DNA of 64,000 nt from Paenibacillus methanolicus (lineage in GTDB: Bacteria > Bacillota > Bacilli > Paenibacillales > Paenibacillaceae), in assembly GCF_008124765.1 (NCBI RefSeq), contig NZ_VNHS01000006.1, positions 124,001 to 188,000 of the forward strand, read 5' to 3'. Below the pieces are notes generated by a model, which saw only the letters and a program-made list of their open reading frames with translations, ran no database searches and was not told where the DNA came from. Below are positions 49,447 through 58,707 of the stretch, piece after piece. The stretch's first letter is position 1, and each line of letters opens with the position of its first letter. Both the position numbers and the translations under genes were made by a program.

Positions 49447-49462
49447 AATAACAAGATGACAA

Positions 49463-49819
49463 TCACCCTATGTACAAACGCGCGATTCCTTCGCGAACTC
49501 CCTCTGCGGACAGCACCTGCTCCTTAAACGCTTCACGCTGTCCCCAGTCCGTCGTCATCGAGGCCGTCTCGAACAGCCCGATGCTCACGTCTTCATAAGC
49601 GAGATGGCTGCTGTTATCGAACCAGTCGATATCCCGCGAAGCGTCGTTGTGCACGATCGCGGTCATCTCGAACGCCTCGTCTGCCGACGGCCCGAAGTAG
49701 GCGAGGAGCCCGCCGGCGCCGTACGCCTCCGTGTCGACTTCCACCAGCGCGCAACGCATGCCGTCCCTGTCAATAACGCCTCTGACGCGAGCGCCCTTGA
49801 CCTGGAGCGAATCAATCAT
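49463..49819 (-). CDS. Unknown protein, coupled to the gene upstream
   Basis: 118-residue acidic protein with no membrane segment. I do not recognise a family. The sequence is rich in Asp, Glu and Ala with beta-like stretches (MRCALVEVDTEAYGAGGLLA, then FEMTAIVHNDAS). Its ATG at 49819 overlaps the stop of the next upstream gene as ATGA, so both are made together, probably as partners. Reading-frame use looks like the rest of the window. Confidence 0.7.
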   Translation of the reverse strand: MIDSLQVKGARVRGVIDRDGMRCALVEVDTEAYGAGGLLAYFGPSADEAFEMTAIVHNDASRDIDWFDNSSHLAYEDVSIGLFETASMTTDWGQREAFKEQVLSAEGVREGIARLYIG

Positions 49820-50220
49820 GACAAATAACCTTCGGACACGTCGAATAACCCCATTTTGGCGATATGCACGCGGGTTTCCGGCGTCCCCAAATCATATAGT
49901 AGTTTGTAAATCTCGACGAGTATCGAATCGACGCCGTCGCTCAGATGATCCGTATCCGCGGATCCGAAAGGATGCTTGTGAAAATGGACCACTTCCGCCT
50001 CGTCCTCCGTCGCCAGGTCGTCGAAGAGCTCCTCCAATTGGTCGAGCTCCTCCTCGTTCGCGCGGATTTCCAGCTCGAAAGCCGCCACCGCCGGGTCTTC
50101 CAACACGGACCCCGCCTGTACGGACACATAATACGTTTTGCGCTCCAGCGTTCGGTCCGCATGCGGCATGACCGCTTGTTCGTCTTGGATATTGTTCTCC
50201 TGACGATCGTACATCGTCAT
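49816..50220 (-). CDS. Unknown acidic protein, first of a coupled pair
   Basis: 134 residues from ATG 50220, with GAAGGAG five bases upstream; the frame extends to 50280 but without a ribosome site. The protein is very acidic. It has a strand region (RKTYYVSVQAGSVLEDPAVA), a charged helix of alternating Glu and Leu (ANEEELDQLEELFDDL), a His-rich turn (VVHFHKHPFG) and a C-terminal helix. The FHKHPFG segment could bind metal, but this is only a guess. No family recognised. Stop overlaps the following gene (ATGA). Confidence 0.7.
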   Translation of the reverse strand: MTMYDRQENNIQDEQAVMPHADRTLERKTYYVSVQAGSVLEDPAVAAFELEIRANEEELDQLEELFDDLATEDEAEVVHFHKHPFGSADTDHLSDGVDSILVEIYKLLYDLGTPETRVHIAKMGLFDVSEGYLS

Positions 50221-50374
50221 CCACGCTCCTTCATGCCTGGCATCTTCATCCTCGTTTAGCATCCCCCGGGGGACAGACATTTTATCCTTTTTTGTCGCAT
50301 ACCCATTCTAATACCGCTGTTTCTAACGCCCATTTCCAAGGCAGAAGCCAAAGGCGAGAGAGGAATGAGAACCA

Positions 50375-52219
50375 ATGTGTGGATTTACGGGCTGGATCGA
50401 TTGGAACGAGGATTTGACTTTACAATCCGCAACGCTGGAGAAAATGACCGAGACGCTCGCCCTGCGCGGTCCCGACGCCTCCGGCACGTGGATTTCCCCG
50501 CATGTGGCGCTGGGCCATCGCCGCCTGTCCGTCATGGACCCGGCCAACGGCGCGCAGCCCATGGTCCGCGCTTCCGGCGACGATACGTACGTCATTGTAT
50601 ATAACGGCGAGCTGTACAACGCTCCCGAGCTGAAGCGGGAGCTCGAAGGCCGCGGTCGGTCCTTCACGACCACCTGCGACACCGAGGTGCTCCTGGTCGC
50701 CTACATGGAATGGGGACGCGCTTGCGTGGAACGGTTCAACGGCATCTTCGCGTTCGCCATCTGGGATACGCGGGAACAGCATCTGTTCCTGGCCCGCGAC
50801 CGCCTCGGCGTCAAGCCGCTGTTCATTGCCAAGCAGCTCGGCCGATTCATATTCGGCTCCGAGCCGAAGGCGCTCCTCGCCCACCCGGCGATCCGGCCCG
50901 AGGTCGGCCCGGAAGGGTTGGCCGAAATTTTCATCGTCGGTCCCGCGCGGACCCCCGGCCAAGGGGTGTACCGCGATCTGAGCGAGCTGCTGCCCGGCCA
51001 ATGCGCGACCGTCACGCGCTCGGGCGTCTCGGTATCGCATTACTGGAAGCTGGAGAGCCGCCCGCATACGGAAACGGTGCAGGAGACGGCCAAGTCCGTC
51101 CGCGACCTGCTGACCGATACGGTCGAACGCCAGCTCATCTCCGACGTGCCGCTCGGCACGCTGCTCTCCGGCGGACTAGACTCGAGCATCCTGACGACGC
51201 TCGCGGTCCGGCATTACGAGCAAAGCGGCAAAGGGAAGTTCAAGACCTTCTCCGTCGACTTCGTAGACAACGACAAGCACTTCAAAGCCCACGCGTTCCA
51301 GCCGAACGCGGATGCGCCTTGGATCGAACGGATGAACCAATACTTAGGCACAGAGCATCACACGTTCAAATTCGATACGCCGGACATCTACGGCGCGCTG
51401 CACGCCGCCTTGCTCGCCCGCGACTTGCCGGGCATGGCCGACGTAGATTCGTCGCTGCTCCTGTTCTGCGAAGCGATCAAGCGGAACGTGACCGTCGCGA
51501 TCTCCGGCGAAGCGGCGGATGAGATTTTCGGCGGCTACCCGTGGTTCCACCGGGAGGAGTCGCTGAACGCCAACACCTTCCCATGGTCGCTCGCGTCCCA
51601 AATGCGCGCGGGGCTGCTCTCCGAAGACGTAGCCGCGTGGATTCGCCCGCTCGAATACATCGGCGACCGCTACAGCGATGCCATCGCGGAAGTGCCGAAA
51701 TTGAAAGGCGAAGACGAAACAGCCGCCAAAATGCGCGTCATGTCGTACTTGAATATCACTCGGTTCATGCCGACGCTGCTCGACCGCAAGGACCGGATGA
51801 GCATGGGAGCGGGACTCGAGGTCCGGGTTCCGTTCTGCGACCACCGCCTCGTCGACTACGTCTTCAACATTCCGTGGGAAATTAAGACGGCCAGCGACCG
51901 GGAGAAAGGCATCCTTCGCCTGGCGATGGAAGGCGTGCTGCCGGACGACGTGCTCTACCGGAAGAAGAGCCCGTACCCGAAGACGCACAATCCGAATTAC
52001 TTGAACGCGGTCCGCTCCAAGGTAATCGATATTTTGGACGAAGGCTCCTCTCCGCTGCTGCCGCTGATTAATGTCGCCAAAATCCGCGAAATCGCCGCCT
52101 CCGACGAAGCCAGCTCCAATCTGCCATGGTTCGGCCAGCTCATGAGCGGTCCGCAGCTGTTCGCGTATTTGCTGCAAATCGATATTTGGCTGCGCGAATA
52201 TAACGTGACGATCCGTTAA
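50375..52219 (+). CDS. asnB: Asparagine synthetase (glutamine-hydrolysing)
   Basis: Class II amidotransferase that makes Asn from Asp, Gln and ATP. Cys2 right after the start Met is the glutaminase nucleophile (MCGFTGWID); LRGPDASG and YNGELYNAPEL follow. The synthetase half has the PP-motif SGGLDSSILTTLA and ISGEAADEIFGGYPW. Length 614 fits the AsnB/AsnO group. The ATG must be at 50375 because Cys2 is required. Single gene with a terminator behind; B. subtilis has three paralogues (AsnB, AsnH, AsnO) and I cannot assign this one further. Confidence 0.95.
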   Translation: MCGFTGWIDWNEDLTLQSATLEKMTETLALRGPDASGTWISPHVALGHRRLSVMDPANGAQPMVRASGDDTYVIVYNGELYNAPELKRELEGRGRSFTTTCDTEVLLVAYMEWGRACVERFNGIFAFAIWDTREQHLFLARDRLGVKPLFIAKQLGRFIFGSEPKALLAHPAIRPEVGPEGLAEIFIVGPARTPGQGVYRDLSELLPGQCATVTRSGVSVSHYWKLESRPHTETVQETAKSVRDLLTDTVERQLISDVPLGTLLSGGLDSSILTTLAVRHYEQSGKGKFKTFSVDFVDNDKHFKAHAFQPNADAPWIERMNQYLGTEHHTFKFDTPDIYGALHAALLARDLPGMADVDSSLLLFCEAIKRNVTVAISGEAADEIFGGYPWFHREESLNANTFPWSLASQMRAGLLSEDVAAWIRPLEYIGDRYSDAIAEVPKLKGEDETAAKMRVMSYLNITRFMPTLLDRKDRMSMGAGLEVRVPFCDHRLVDYVFNIPWEIKTASDREKGILRLAMEGVLPDDVLYRKKSPYPKTHNPNYLNAVRSKVIDILDEGSSPLLPLINVAKIREIAASDEASSNLPWFGQLMSGPQLFAYLLQIDIWLREYNVTIR

Positions 52220-52262
52220 TCGCATCCCCTGCCGCGGCACAAGTTCACGGCTCGCGCCGAAC

Positions 52263-52309
52263 AAAAAACCGCAAGCACGCCCTATTCGGGCACGCTTGCG
52301 GGTATTGTT
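52263..52309. terminator. Bidirectional intrinsic terminator
   Basis: Stem CCGCAAGCACGCCC / GGGCACGCTTGCGG, mostly paired, six T on the minus strand (for rdgB) and a T-rich tail on the plus strand (for asnB). Confidence 0.9.
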
Positions 52310-52362
52310 GTTTGGCTGAGATCGACAGCGTTCGGATGCGACAACGCCGCACGCCGCAGCAG

Positions 52363-53010
52363 TTACTCTCTGTTGTTCAACTGCTCCAGCAACCGAGCAA
52401 GCGCCCGGCCGCGGTGGCTGATCGCCTGCTTCTCGTCCTTCGTCAGCTCCGCCATGGAACGGTGGTGCGAGACGAGCCAGAACAGCGGGTCGTAGCCGAA
52501 GCCGCCTTCGCCGCGCGGCCGGCTCATGATATCGCCCTCCACGAATCCTTCCGAGTCGACGAACGCGTCGTCTTTCGGATCATATAGCGCCAGCGCGCAA
52601 ACGAAGCGCGCTTCGCTCAGCAGCTCCGTGCCGTCCTCAAGCGTCTGAAACCGCTCAACGCCGCTGGCATCGAGCTTTCCCAATTCCTCCAGCAGCTTCG
52701 CGTTGTTCGTCCCATCCGTCGCGCCTTCGCCCGAGTACCGCGCCGAATAAACGCCGGGCTCTCCCTGCAGGCGAGCAACCTCGAGCCCCGAATCGTCCGC
52801 GAGTACCGGAAGACCGAGCGCGTCGCCGACCGTCTTCGCTTTCTTGCGGGCGTTCTCGGCGAATGTACGGCCATCCTCCACGACGTCCGGCAAATTCGGA
52901 TAATCGAACATGCTGACGACTTCCATGCCCAGCTTGGCGAAGGCGTGCGCGAATTCCCGCACCTTGCCCGCATTCTTCGTCGCGACGACGACCGTATCTC
53001 CGGGCCTCAT
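52363..53010 (-). CDS. rdgB: XTP/dITP diphosphatase (RdgB/HAM1)
   Basis: Removes non-canonical purine nucleotides such as XTP and dITP. Family pieces are [13 protein letters not shown], the [25 protein letters not shown] region and [13 protein letters not shown]. Length 215. ATG at 53010 overlaps the rph stop as ATGA. The pair rph-ysnA(rdgB) follows gerM in B. subtilis too; here metNIQ is inserted between gerM and rph. Confidence 0.95.
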   Translation of the reverse strand: MRPGDTVVVATKNAGKVREFAHAFAKLGMEVVSMFDYPNLPDVVEDGRTFAENARKKAKTVGDALGLPVLADDSGLEVARLQGEPGVYSARYSGEGATDGTNNAKLLEELGKLDASGVERFQTLEDGTELLSEARFVCALALYDPKDDAFVDSEGFVEGDIMSRPRGEGGFGYDPLFWLVSHHRSMAELTKDEKQAISHRGRALARLLEQLNNRE

Positions 53011-53753
53011 GCGTTAGCCGTTCCGATCCGGTTGCCGAACAGTCCGAGCGCGGCCTTCTGCTTGGCGACCAATTCTAGAATACCGCTCTCCGCAGCGCCG
53101 AGCAATTCGTTCAGCTCCGTCCGCGAGAATGGCGCCTCTTCGCCCGTGCCTTGAATTTCGACGAATTTGCCGTCGCCGGTCATAACGACGTTCATATCGA
53201 CCTTCGCCTTGGAATCCTCTTCGTAATTCAGGTCGAGGAGCGTCTTGCCATTGATGACGCCTACGCTGACAGAAGCCAGGTAAGCGGTAATCGGATATTT
53301 GGCAAACTCATGATTCTTGCTCAGTTTATGTACAGCCAGCGCGAGCGCCACGAACGCGCCCGTAATGGATGTCGTTCTCGTGCCCCCGTCCGCCTGAATG
53401 ACGTCGCAGTCGATCGTGATCGTGCGTTCTCCGAGCGCCGGCAAATCGACGACGGAGCGGAGCGCCCTGCCGATCAGCCGCTGGATTTCCATCGTGCGCC
53501 CGGTCAACTTGCCTTTGGCCGATTCCCGCTGGTTGCGTACTTGAGTCGCCCTCGGCAGCATCGAATATTCGGCGGTAATCCAGCCTTTGCCTTGTCCTTT
53601 CATGAATGGAGGCACGCGCTCTTCAACCGAAGCCGTGCACAGCACCTTCGTATCGCCGAATTCGATCAGCACCGAGCCTTCCGCGTACTTGTTGGGGTTC
53701 ATCGTCATGGTGACGGGCCGCAGCGCGTCCCATTGTCTTCCGTCGGTTCTCAT
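53007..53753 (-). CDS. rph: Ribonuclease PH
   Basis: Phosphate-dependent 3'-5' exonuclease that trims tRNA 3' ends. Conserved parts are [29 protein letters not shown], the [21 protein letters not shown] active-site region and the [19 protein letters not shown] stretch. Length 248 is normal. ATG at 53753 with a GGAGG stretch before it. Coupled to rdgB by a four-base overlap. Confidence 0.96.
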   Translation of the reverse strand: MRTDGRQWDALRPVTMTMNPNKYAEGSVLIEFGDTKVLCTASVEERVPPFMKGQGKGWITAEYSMLPRATQVRNQRESAKGKLTGRTMEIQRLIGRALRSVVDLPALGERTITIDCDVIQADGGTRTTSITGAFVALALAVHKLSKNHEFAKYPITAYLASVSVGVINGKTLLDLNYEEDSKAKVDMNVVMTGDGKFVEIQGTGEEAPFSRTELNELLGAAESGILELVAKQKAALGLFGNRIGTANA

Positions 53754-53869
53754 CGTAAGCGTAATCCTCCGTCCTTCATGCTAAAGCGGGAACGGCTTGG
53801 CCGCCCCGCTAATCCACCCTATTTTACCAAAGCCGTCCGCGAAAATCATCTTGACCTCGGCGAAAATCG

Positions 53870-53914
53870 AAAAAAGAGCAGGTCCGGCCGCTCGGGCGGT
53901 TCGGACATGCTCTC
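53870..53914 (-). terminator. Intrinsic terminator after metQ
   Basis: Long stem AGAGCAtGTCCG / CGGACctGCTCT with an inner CCGC-type pairing, then TTTTTTCG on the minus strand. Confidence 0.9.
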
Positions 53915-53935
53915 CTATGGCGGTATGCGGCTAAC

Positions 53936-54826
53936 TTAGAATGCCGGCACGATCGCGCCTTTGTACGTATCGTTGATGAACGTCTTCACGTCTTCCGATT
54001 GAAGCGCGGCCATCAGTTTCTTGATCGCGTCGGAATCTTTGTTGTCCGGACGAGCGGCCAGTATGTTCGCGTACGGGGACTCTTTATCCTCGAGGAACAG
54101 CGCGTCCGTCGTCGGCACGAGCTTCGCTTCGAGCGCGTAGTTCGTGTTGATCAGCGCGAGGTCGACTTCGTCCAGCAGACGCGGCAGCATCGCGGCTTCG
54201 ACTTCCGTGATATCCAGCTTCTTCGCGTTCTCTTCGATGTCGGCTACCGTGCCGGCAACGCCTACGCCCGCCTTCAGCTTGATAACGCCTTGCTTCTCCA
54301 GAAGCGCAAGCGCGCGGCCCGCGTTGGACGGGTCGTTCGGGATGACGACTTTCGCGCCTTCCTTCAGCTCGTCCACGCTTTTCACTTTCTTCGAATAGCC
54401 GCCGAACGGCTCGACGTGCACGGTACCTACGCTGACGAGGTCATAGCCTTTGTCTGTGTTGAATTGATCCAGGTAAGGCACGTGCTGGAAGAAGTTCGCG
54501 TCGATCGCTTTCTCGTACAGCTGTACGTTCGGCTGCACGTAGTCCGTGAACTCGGTGACCTCGAGGTTAATGCCTTGCTCTTTGAGCGCAGGCGCGATAT
54601 GTTTCAAAATTTCCGCGTGCGGCACCGGGGAAGCGCCGACTTTCAACGTCACTTCTTCCGTCGTCTCGCCAGCCGCATTGCCTTCGGCATCATTGGTCGC
54701 CGCGTTGTTCGTCGCGCCTCCGTTGCCGGTCGCGGCGTTGTTGCCGCCCTCGTTGTTTTTGGCGCCGCATGCCGATACGACGACCGCAAGTACCAGCGTG
54801 AGCAGAATCAAGCTAATCTTTCTCAT
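53936..54826 (-). CDS. metQ: Methionine ABC transporter substrate-binding lipoprotein
   Basis: Lipoprotein of the MetNIQ importer (NlpA family). Signal peptide with lipobox VSAC, acylated Cys20. An Asn/Ala/Gly-rich linker runs to residue 55, then the binding domain (VGASPVPHAEILKHIAPAL, FTDYVQPNVQLYEKAIDANFF read in parts, and IPNDPSNAGRALALL). Length 296. Last gene of metN-metI-metQ, 45 bases after metI. Confidence 0.95.
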   Translation of the reverse strand: MRKISLILLTLVLAVVVSACGAKNNEGGNNAATGNGGATNNAATNDAEGNAAGETTEEVTLKVGASPVPHAEILKHIAPALKEQGINLEVTEFTDYVQPNVQLYEKAIDANFFQHVPYLDQFNTDKGYDLVSVGTVHVEPFGGYSKKVKSVDELKEGAKVVIPNDPSNAGRALALLEKQGVIKLKAGVGVAGTVADIEENAKKLDITEVEAAMLPRLLDEVDLALINTNYALEAKLVPTTDALFLEDKESPYANILAARPDNKDSDAIKKLMAALQSEDVKTFINDTYKGAIVPAF

Positions 54827-54871
54827 TCCAAATCCCTCCTATTAATCATTGCTTCTCTATGTCCATAAATC

Positions 54872-55531
54872 CTACTTGCGGCTATAGCGTCGCACGAGCA
54901 GGTCGCCAGCCATCTGAAGGAGTTGAACCAAAATAACGAGCAGCGCCACCGTGACGAGCATGACGTCGGTCTGGAAACGCTGGTAACCATACCGGAGCGC
55001 CAAGTCGCCGAGACCGCCCCCGCCGATAACGCCCGACATCGCTGTATAGGAGACGAGCGTGACCGCCGTCACGGTGACCGCCGCGAACAAGCCCGGACGC
55101 GCCTCGCGCATGAGCACGCGGAATACGATGTCGGACTTCGAAGCGCCCATGGCCACCGCCGCTTCGATTACGCCTCTGTCGACTTCGCGCAGCGCGGTCT
55201 CGACCAGCCGGGCGAAGAACGGCGCCGCGCCGACGATGAGCGGCGGAATCGTGCCCGCCACGCCGAACGTCGTGCCTGTAATCGCCTTGGTGAATGGCAT
55301 GATCGAAATCATCAGGATAACGAACGGGACGGAACGAACGATATTAACGATGAACGAGAGCACGCCATATACGGCCGACTGCTGAAGCAGCTGCCGGCGC
55401 GACGTCAGGAATAACACAAGGCCAAGGAAGAAGCCGAGGACGATCGTAAAGACGAGCGACCACGCCGTCATCGTCAGCGTATCTTTGGTCGCCTCCCAGA
55501 TTTCGTCCGGGCGTACATTTTCAAAGGTCAT
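54872..55531 (-). CDS. metI: Methionine ABC transporter permease
   Basis: Membrane subunit with five helices and the BPD permease signature EAAVAMGASKSDIVFRVLMREA (interaction loop with MetN, here spanning about residues 133-154). Length 219. ATG at 55531 overlaps the metN stop by four bases. Typical MetI start: short charged segment, then LTMTAWSLVFTIVLGFFLGL. Confidence 0.95.
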   Translation of the reverse strand: MTFENVRPDEIWEATKDTLTMTAWSLVFTIVLGFFLGLVLFLTSRRQLLQQSAVYGVLSFIVNIVRSVPFVILMISIMPFTKAITGTTFGVAGTIPPLIVGAAPFFARLVETALREVDRGVIEAAVAMGASKSDIVFRVLMREARPGLFAAVTVTAVTLVSYTAMSGVIGGGGLGDLALRYGYQRFQTDVMLVTVALLVILVQLLQMAGDLLVRRYSRK

Positions 55532-56535
55532 GTCAATTCCTCCACATTCAAGCCGTCCTGGCGAAGCTGGGCCAGAATGCCGTCAATCTCCGCGCTGCCG
55601 CCGATGAATTCCACGATAAGTTCGCCGTATGGCGTCTGCTTCATCCGCGAAATCGTTCCCTGCAAAATCGCCACCTGAACGCCGGATGCCTTCACCGCGT
55701 TGTATAGAATCGGTTCGTACGTGACGTTGCCTACATAGTGAACGCGGAAGATGCGGCCTTGACGCGCGCTCATCAGCTGTCTCATGTCCGACTGCGATTC
55801 GGCCACCTCGTCGACAAAGTCCTGCGTTACCGGATGCTGCGGCTTCAGGAAGACGTCGATGACGTCGCCGATCTCGACGATCGTGCCGCCGTCGATGACC
55901 GCGACGCGGTCGCAGATCGAGCGGATGACCTGCATCTCGTGGGTGATCAGCAGAATCGTAATCCCGAGCTTCTGATTAATGTCGAGCAGGAGCGCCAAAA
56001 TCGCGCTCGTCGTCTGCGGATCGAGCGCCGATGTCGCTTCGTCGCAGAGCAGCACGTCCGGGTTGTTCGCGAGCGCACGCGCGATGCCGACCCGCTGCTT
56101 CTGTCCGCCGGAGAGCTGAGCCGGGTACTTGTCCCCATGCTGCTCGAGGCCGACCAGTTGAAGCAGCTCATTCACGCGATTGGCCACCTCCGCCTTCGAC
56201 AGCTTCGCGAGCTTCAACGGGAATGCGATGTTCTCCCGCACCGTCGCCATCGAGAGCAGATTGAAGTGCTGGAAGATCATGCCGATCTTACGGCGTTCCT
56301 GCTGCAGCTGCCGGTCGCTCAGCTTCGTCAGCTCGACGCCGGCGACCTTGACCGATCCGGAAGTCGGACGTTCCAGCAAATTGACGCAGCGCAGCAGCGT
56401 GCTTTTGCCTGCGCCGGAATGGCCGATGATCCCGAAGATCTCGCCCTTGCGAACGGTCAGATCCACGCCGCTGATCGCTTCGACGGATTGCTTGCCGACG
56501 CGATACTTTTTGGTAATACTTGCTAGTTCTATCAG
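55528..56535 (-). CDS. metN: Methionine ABC transporter ATPase (probable CTG start)
   Basis: ATPase of the methionine importer. Walker A GHSGAGKSTL, signature LSGGQKQRVGIARAL, Walker B VLLCDEATSALD, and a C-terminal NIL regulatory domain (after about residue 265). The first GTG (56466) would delete the first strand of the ABC fold. In the same frame upstream the codons read IELASITKKYRVGKQSVEAI, the true N-terminus. The only start-like codon there is CTG at 56535, eight bases after AGGAGG. This gives 335 residues, the usual length. Confidence 0.93.
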   Translation of the reverse strand: MIELASITKKYRVGKQSVEAISGVDLTVRKGEIFGIIGHSGAGKSTLLRCVNLLERPTSGSVKVAGVELTKLSDRQLQQERRKIGMIFQHFNLLSMATVRENIAFPLKLAKLSKAEVANRVNELLQLVGLEQHGDKYPAQLSGGQKQRVGIARALANNPDVLLCDEATSALDPQTTSAILALLLDINQKLGITILLITHEMQVIRSICDRVAVIDGGTIVEIGDVIDVFLKPQHPVTQDFVDEVAESQSDMRQLMSARQGRIFRVHYVGNVTYEPILYNAVKASGVQVAILQGTISRMKQTPYGELIVEFIGGSAEIDGILAQLRQDGLNVEELT

Positions 56536-56743
56536 TTTAAAGCCCTCCTGCCCATAAATATTGCGAAAAGTCCCGATACCACGTATAATACCCTCTTGTG
56601 CCTCTTTTAAAAGAATTGCTCTATGAAACCCGGTGTTTGCAACCGGGGGCCTTATTAACTAAAAGTTCGCAGGATTTTCCACATTATTCCTATCATTTTA
56701 CACGGATATGAGCAATTTTAACAACCTCCCATCATTACGTCAA
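56536..56743 (-). promoter_or_regulatory. metNIQ promoter and 170-base leader
   Basis: Promoter TTGACG (56743-56738), 17 bases, TAAAAT (56720-56715), a strong sigma-A match. The leader to the CTG is about 170 bases and has a CCCGGT/ACCGGG hairpin (near 56631-56649) without a clear terminator. A seven-codon ATG frame (56554-56531) covers the ribosome site and ends in TGA overlapping the CTG start. I do not see the conserved S-box core that often controls met genes in Bacillota. Confidence 0.65.
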
Positions 56744-56765
56744 TAACAAAAAATAACAGTTGTAA

Positions 56766-56801
56766 CAAAAAAAGCCCCACTTCGCGAGGAAGTGCGGGCT
56801 T
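56766..56801 (-). terminator. Intrinsic terminator after gerM
   Basis: Stem AAGCCCGCACTTCC / GAAGTGGGGCTT with one bulge, then seven T on the minus strand. Confidence 0.92.
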
Positions 56802-56820
56802 TGCCATTTCTTTGTCACAA

Positions 56821-57936
56821 TTAGGACTTAATGGCGTTCACGTAGACCGGTTTGTCTACCGGTTCGCTATAGGAATTGTTCTCGTTGTCGATAACCGAGG
56901 CGCTGCCGTTGACGGTGATTTTCACTTTGGCATATCCGGTATTCTCCGCCAGGGCAAGCACGACCGCTTTCAGCATTTGAGCCGGCATCGCCTGGCCTTC
57001 CTGATAGGCCTCGTCCTTCAAATCGATCGTGACGAAATCTTTCTCCTTCTTCACGTCCGTGACTTGAATATCCGGCGTTGCGACCGGCGTCAGACTCTTC
57101 AGATCCGAAGGACCCGCGATGAGTTCCTGAATCGCAGCCTTCGCTTTATTGTCAGTCCGGTTAATGAGGCGCGTCACCGGCACGTAGTAGCTTTCATCGT
57201 TCGGCGTCATGGCCGAGAAATAGAGCGTGACCGGCGTCGACTGGCTGTAATCTACGCCTTCGGCCGTCTCGAGGTTAATGCCGACCGCGCGGGTCAGCGC
57301 CTCGTCGAGCGGCAGACCGTCCACCGGCATTTCGCCCAGCTTCGCGCCGTCCATCGACAGCTCGACCTTCTCGATGCCCGGCAGGCTGGTCAGCGTCCAC
57401 GTGACCGCCTCCACGATGCGTCTCTCATCCGCCGCGGCGTAATTGCCGAATGCCTTAGAGAAGTCGACGATCGCTTTCTTCTGGTCTGCGATGATCTCCA
57501 GCTTGTTTACGCTCGTCCCGGCCGGCAGCACCGCTTCGAAGCCTCCCGGCAGCTCGCTCTCGTTCGGACCGCCCTGCACCATCAGCTCGAGCGCCCGCTG
57601 TCCTGCCGATTCTTCCGCGCCGAGCGTCGCCAGCACGGTGACCGGAGCCAGCAGCCGGTTCTGGTCGCGCAGGTAGACCGTCATCTGCGTCTGCCCTTCC
57701 GCAACCGCCTCGCCGCCCGCGTCCGCCGACTGGCCTGCCGTCGTTTCGTTCTGCGCCGTCGGCGCTGCCCCGCCGGTCGCGTTGGTCGCGCCCGTACTGC
57801 TCGTCTGCTCGGCATTCTGCGGCGGGTCGATCTGCTGGCTGGCTTGCTCGGAGAACAGCCCGCAGCCGGTAGTCAGGATCGGCAGCGCCAGCACGCCGGC
57901 GAGCGCCGCCTTGCGAAGTACGCGATAGTGAGTCAT
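56821..57936 (-). CDS. gerM: GerM-like lipoprotein with two GerMN domains
   Basis: Sporulation and germination lipoprotein; in B. subtilis GerM supports the SpoIIIAH-SpoIIQ channel and cortex formation. Signal peptide with lipobox TTGC (Cys25), an Ala/Gln/Thr-rich linker to about residue 80, then two GerMN repeats: MTVYLRDQNRLLAPV.. and TPVTLYFSAMTPNDESYYVP. Length 371. ATG at 57936 follows GGGAGG. gerM-rph-rdgB is the B. subtilis order. Confidence 0.92.
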   Translation of the reverse strand: MTHYRVLRKAALAGVLALPILTTGCGLFSEQASQQIDPPQNAEQTSSTGATNATGGAAPTAQNETTAGQSADAGGEAVAEGQTQMTVYLRDQNRLLAPVTVLATLGAEESAGQRALELMVQGGPNESELPGGFEAVLPAGTSVNKLEIIADQKKAIVDFSKAFGNYAAADERRIVEAVTWTLTSLPGIEKVELSMDGAKLGEMPVDGLPLDEALTRAVGINLETAEGVDYSQSTPVTLYFSAMTPNDESYYVPVTRLINRTDNKAKAAIQELIAGPSDLKSLTPVATPDIQVTDVKKEKDFVTIDLKDEAYQEGQAMPAQMLKAVVLALAENTGYAKVKITVNGSASVIDNENNSYSEPVDKPVYVNAIKS

Positions 57937-58080
57937 GTCGATAGTTCCTCCCTTTTTTGATGTTGCGGATTAAATTGGCCATATTTGGTACAAGTCTCCT
58001 TTTGTAGTACTATGTATACGAGCCCGTCCGAGCAATTAGACCAGTTTTGTCCCACTAATTCGAGCCAAGAGGTGCAATCG

Positions 58081-58620
58081 ATGTCCAAGTCCAAACTGTA
58101 CAGCTTAAATAGCGAAAGCGTCGCGGCGGCGACGAAAGACTGGCTGGCCAAACGCGGCGTAACGCGCGAGCAGATCGCCGAGCTGGTGTTGTTCCTCCAG
58201 AAGGATTACTTCCCCGATCTGACGATCGAAGAATGCGGCCATAACGTCGATGCGGTGCTCTCCAAACGCGAGGTTCAAAACGCCGTCCTGACCGGCATTC
58301 AACTCGACCTGCTTGCCGAGGAGGGGAAACTGCTCCCGCCGCTGCAGGAGATGATCGAGAACGACGAAGGCCTGTACGGGTGCGATGAAATTCTCGCGCT
58401 GTCGATCGTCAACGTATACGGCAGCATTGGCTTCACGAATTTCGGCTATGTCGACAAACTGAAACCAGGCATCCTTAAGAAGCTCAACGACAAAGAGGAC
58501 GCGCAGTGCCACACCTTCCTCGACGACATCGTAGGCGCAATCGCCGCTTCCGCGAGCAGCCGCATCGCTCACCGCAAACAAGCCGAGCGCGAAGGCCGCA
58601 CGACGCCGCCGCTGGACTAA
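58081..58620 (+). CDS. PgpA-like phosphatidylglycerophosphatase (YutG type)
   Basis: Soluble PgpA/YutG-like protein of 179 residues. The frame extends upstream to 57985, but ATG 58081 (MSKSKLYSLN) has AGAGGTG and begins the family region. Motifs: WLAKRGVTREQIAELVLFLQ, IEECGHNVDAVLSKREVQNA, and the C-terminal DDIVGAIAASASSR. Bacillota YutG acts on phosphatidylglycerophosphate; this is family knowledge and I infer it here. A terminator follows. Confidence 0.85.
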   Translation: MSKSKLYSLNSESVAAATKDWLAKRGVTREQIAELVLFLQKDYFPDLTIEECGHNVDAVLSKREVQNAVLTGIQLDLLAEEGKLLPPLQEMIENDEGLYGCDEILALSIVNVYGSIGFTNFGYVDKLKPGILKKLNDKEDAQCHTFLDDIVGAIAASASSRIAHRKQAEREGRTTPPLD

Positions 58621-58636
58621 ACGCTGTTTAAGTAGA

Positions 58637-58690
58637 AGAGGGCAGAGCGAAAGTCGATTGCGATCGACTTTCTTCTCTGCCCTCTTTGTT
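58637..58690. terminator. Terminator hairpin between pgpA-like gene and hemY
   Basis: Outer stem AGAGGGCAGAG / CTCTGCCCTCT with an inner AAAGTCGAT/ATCGACTTT pairing, then TTGTT on the plus strand. Likely serves both facing genes. Confidence 0.8.
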
Positions 58691-58707
58691 ATAAAACCAA
58701 GTATTGC

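Noticed and set aside
56618..56652. S-box-like string TATGAAACCCGG..CAACCGG on the plus strand
   Set aside because: It resembles the SAM riboswitch core by sight but lies on the strand opposite to metN, with no gene downstream on that strand, and lacks the other conserved S-box segments. Probably chance pairing of the CCCGG hairpin.
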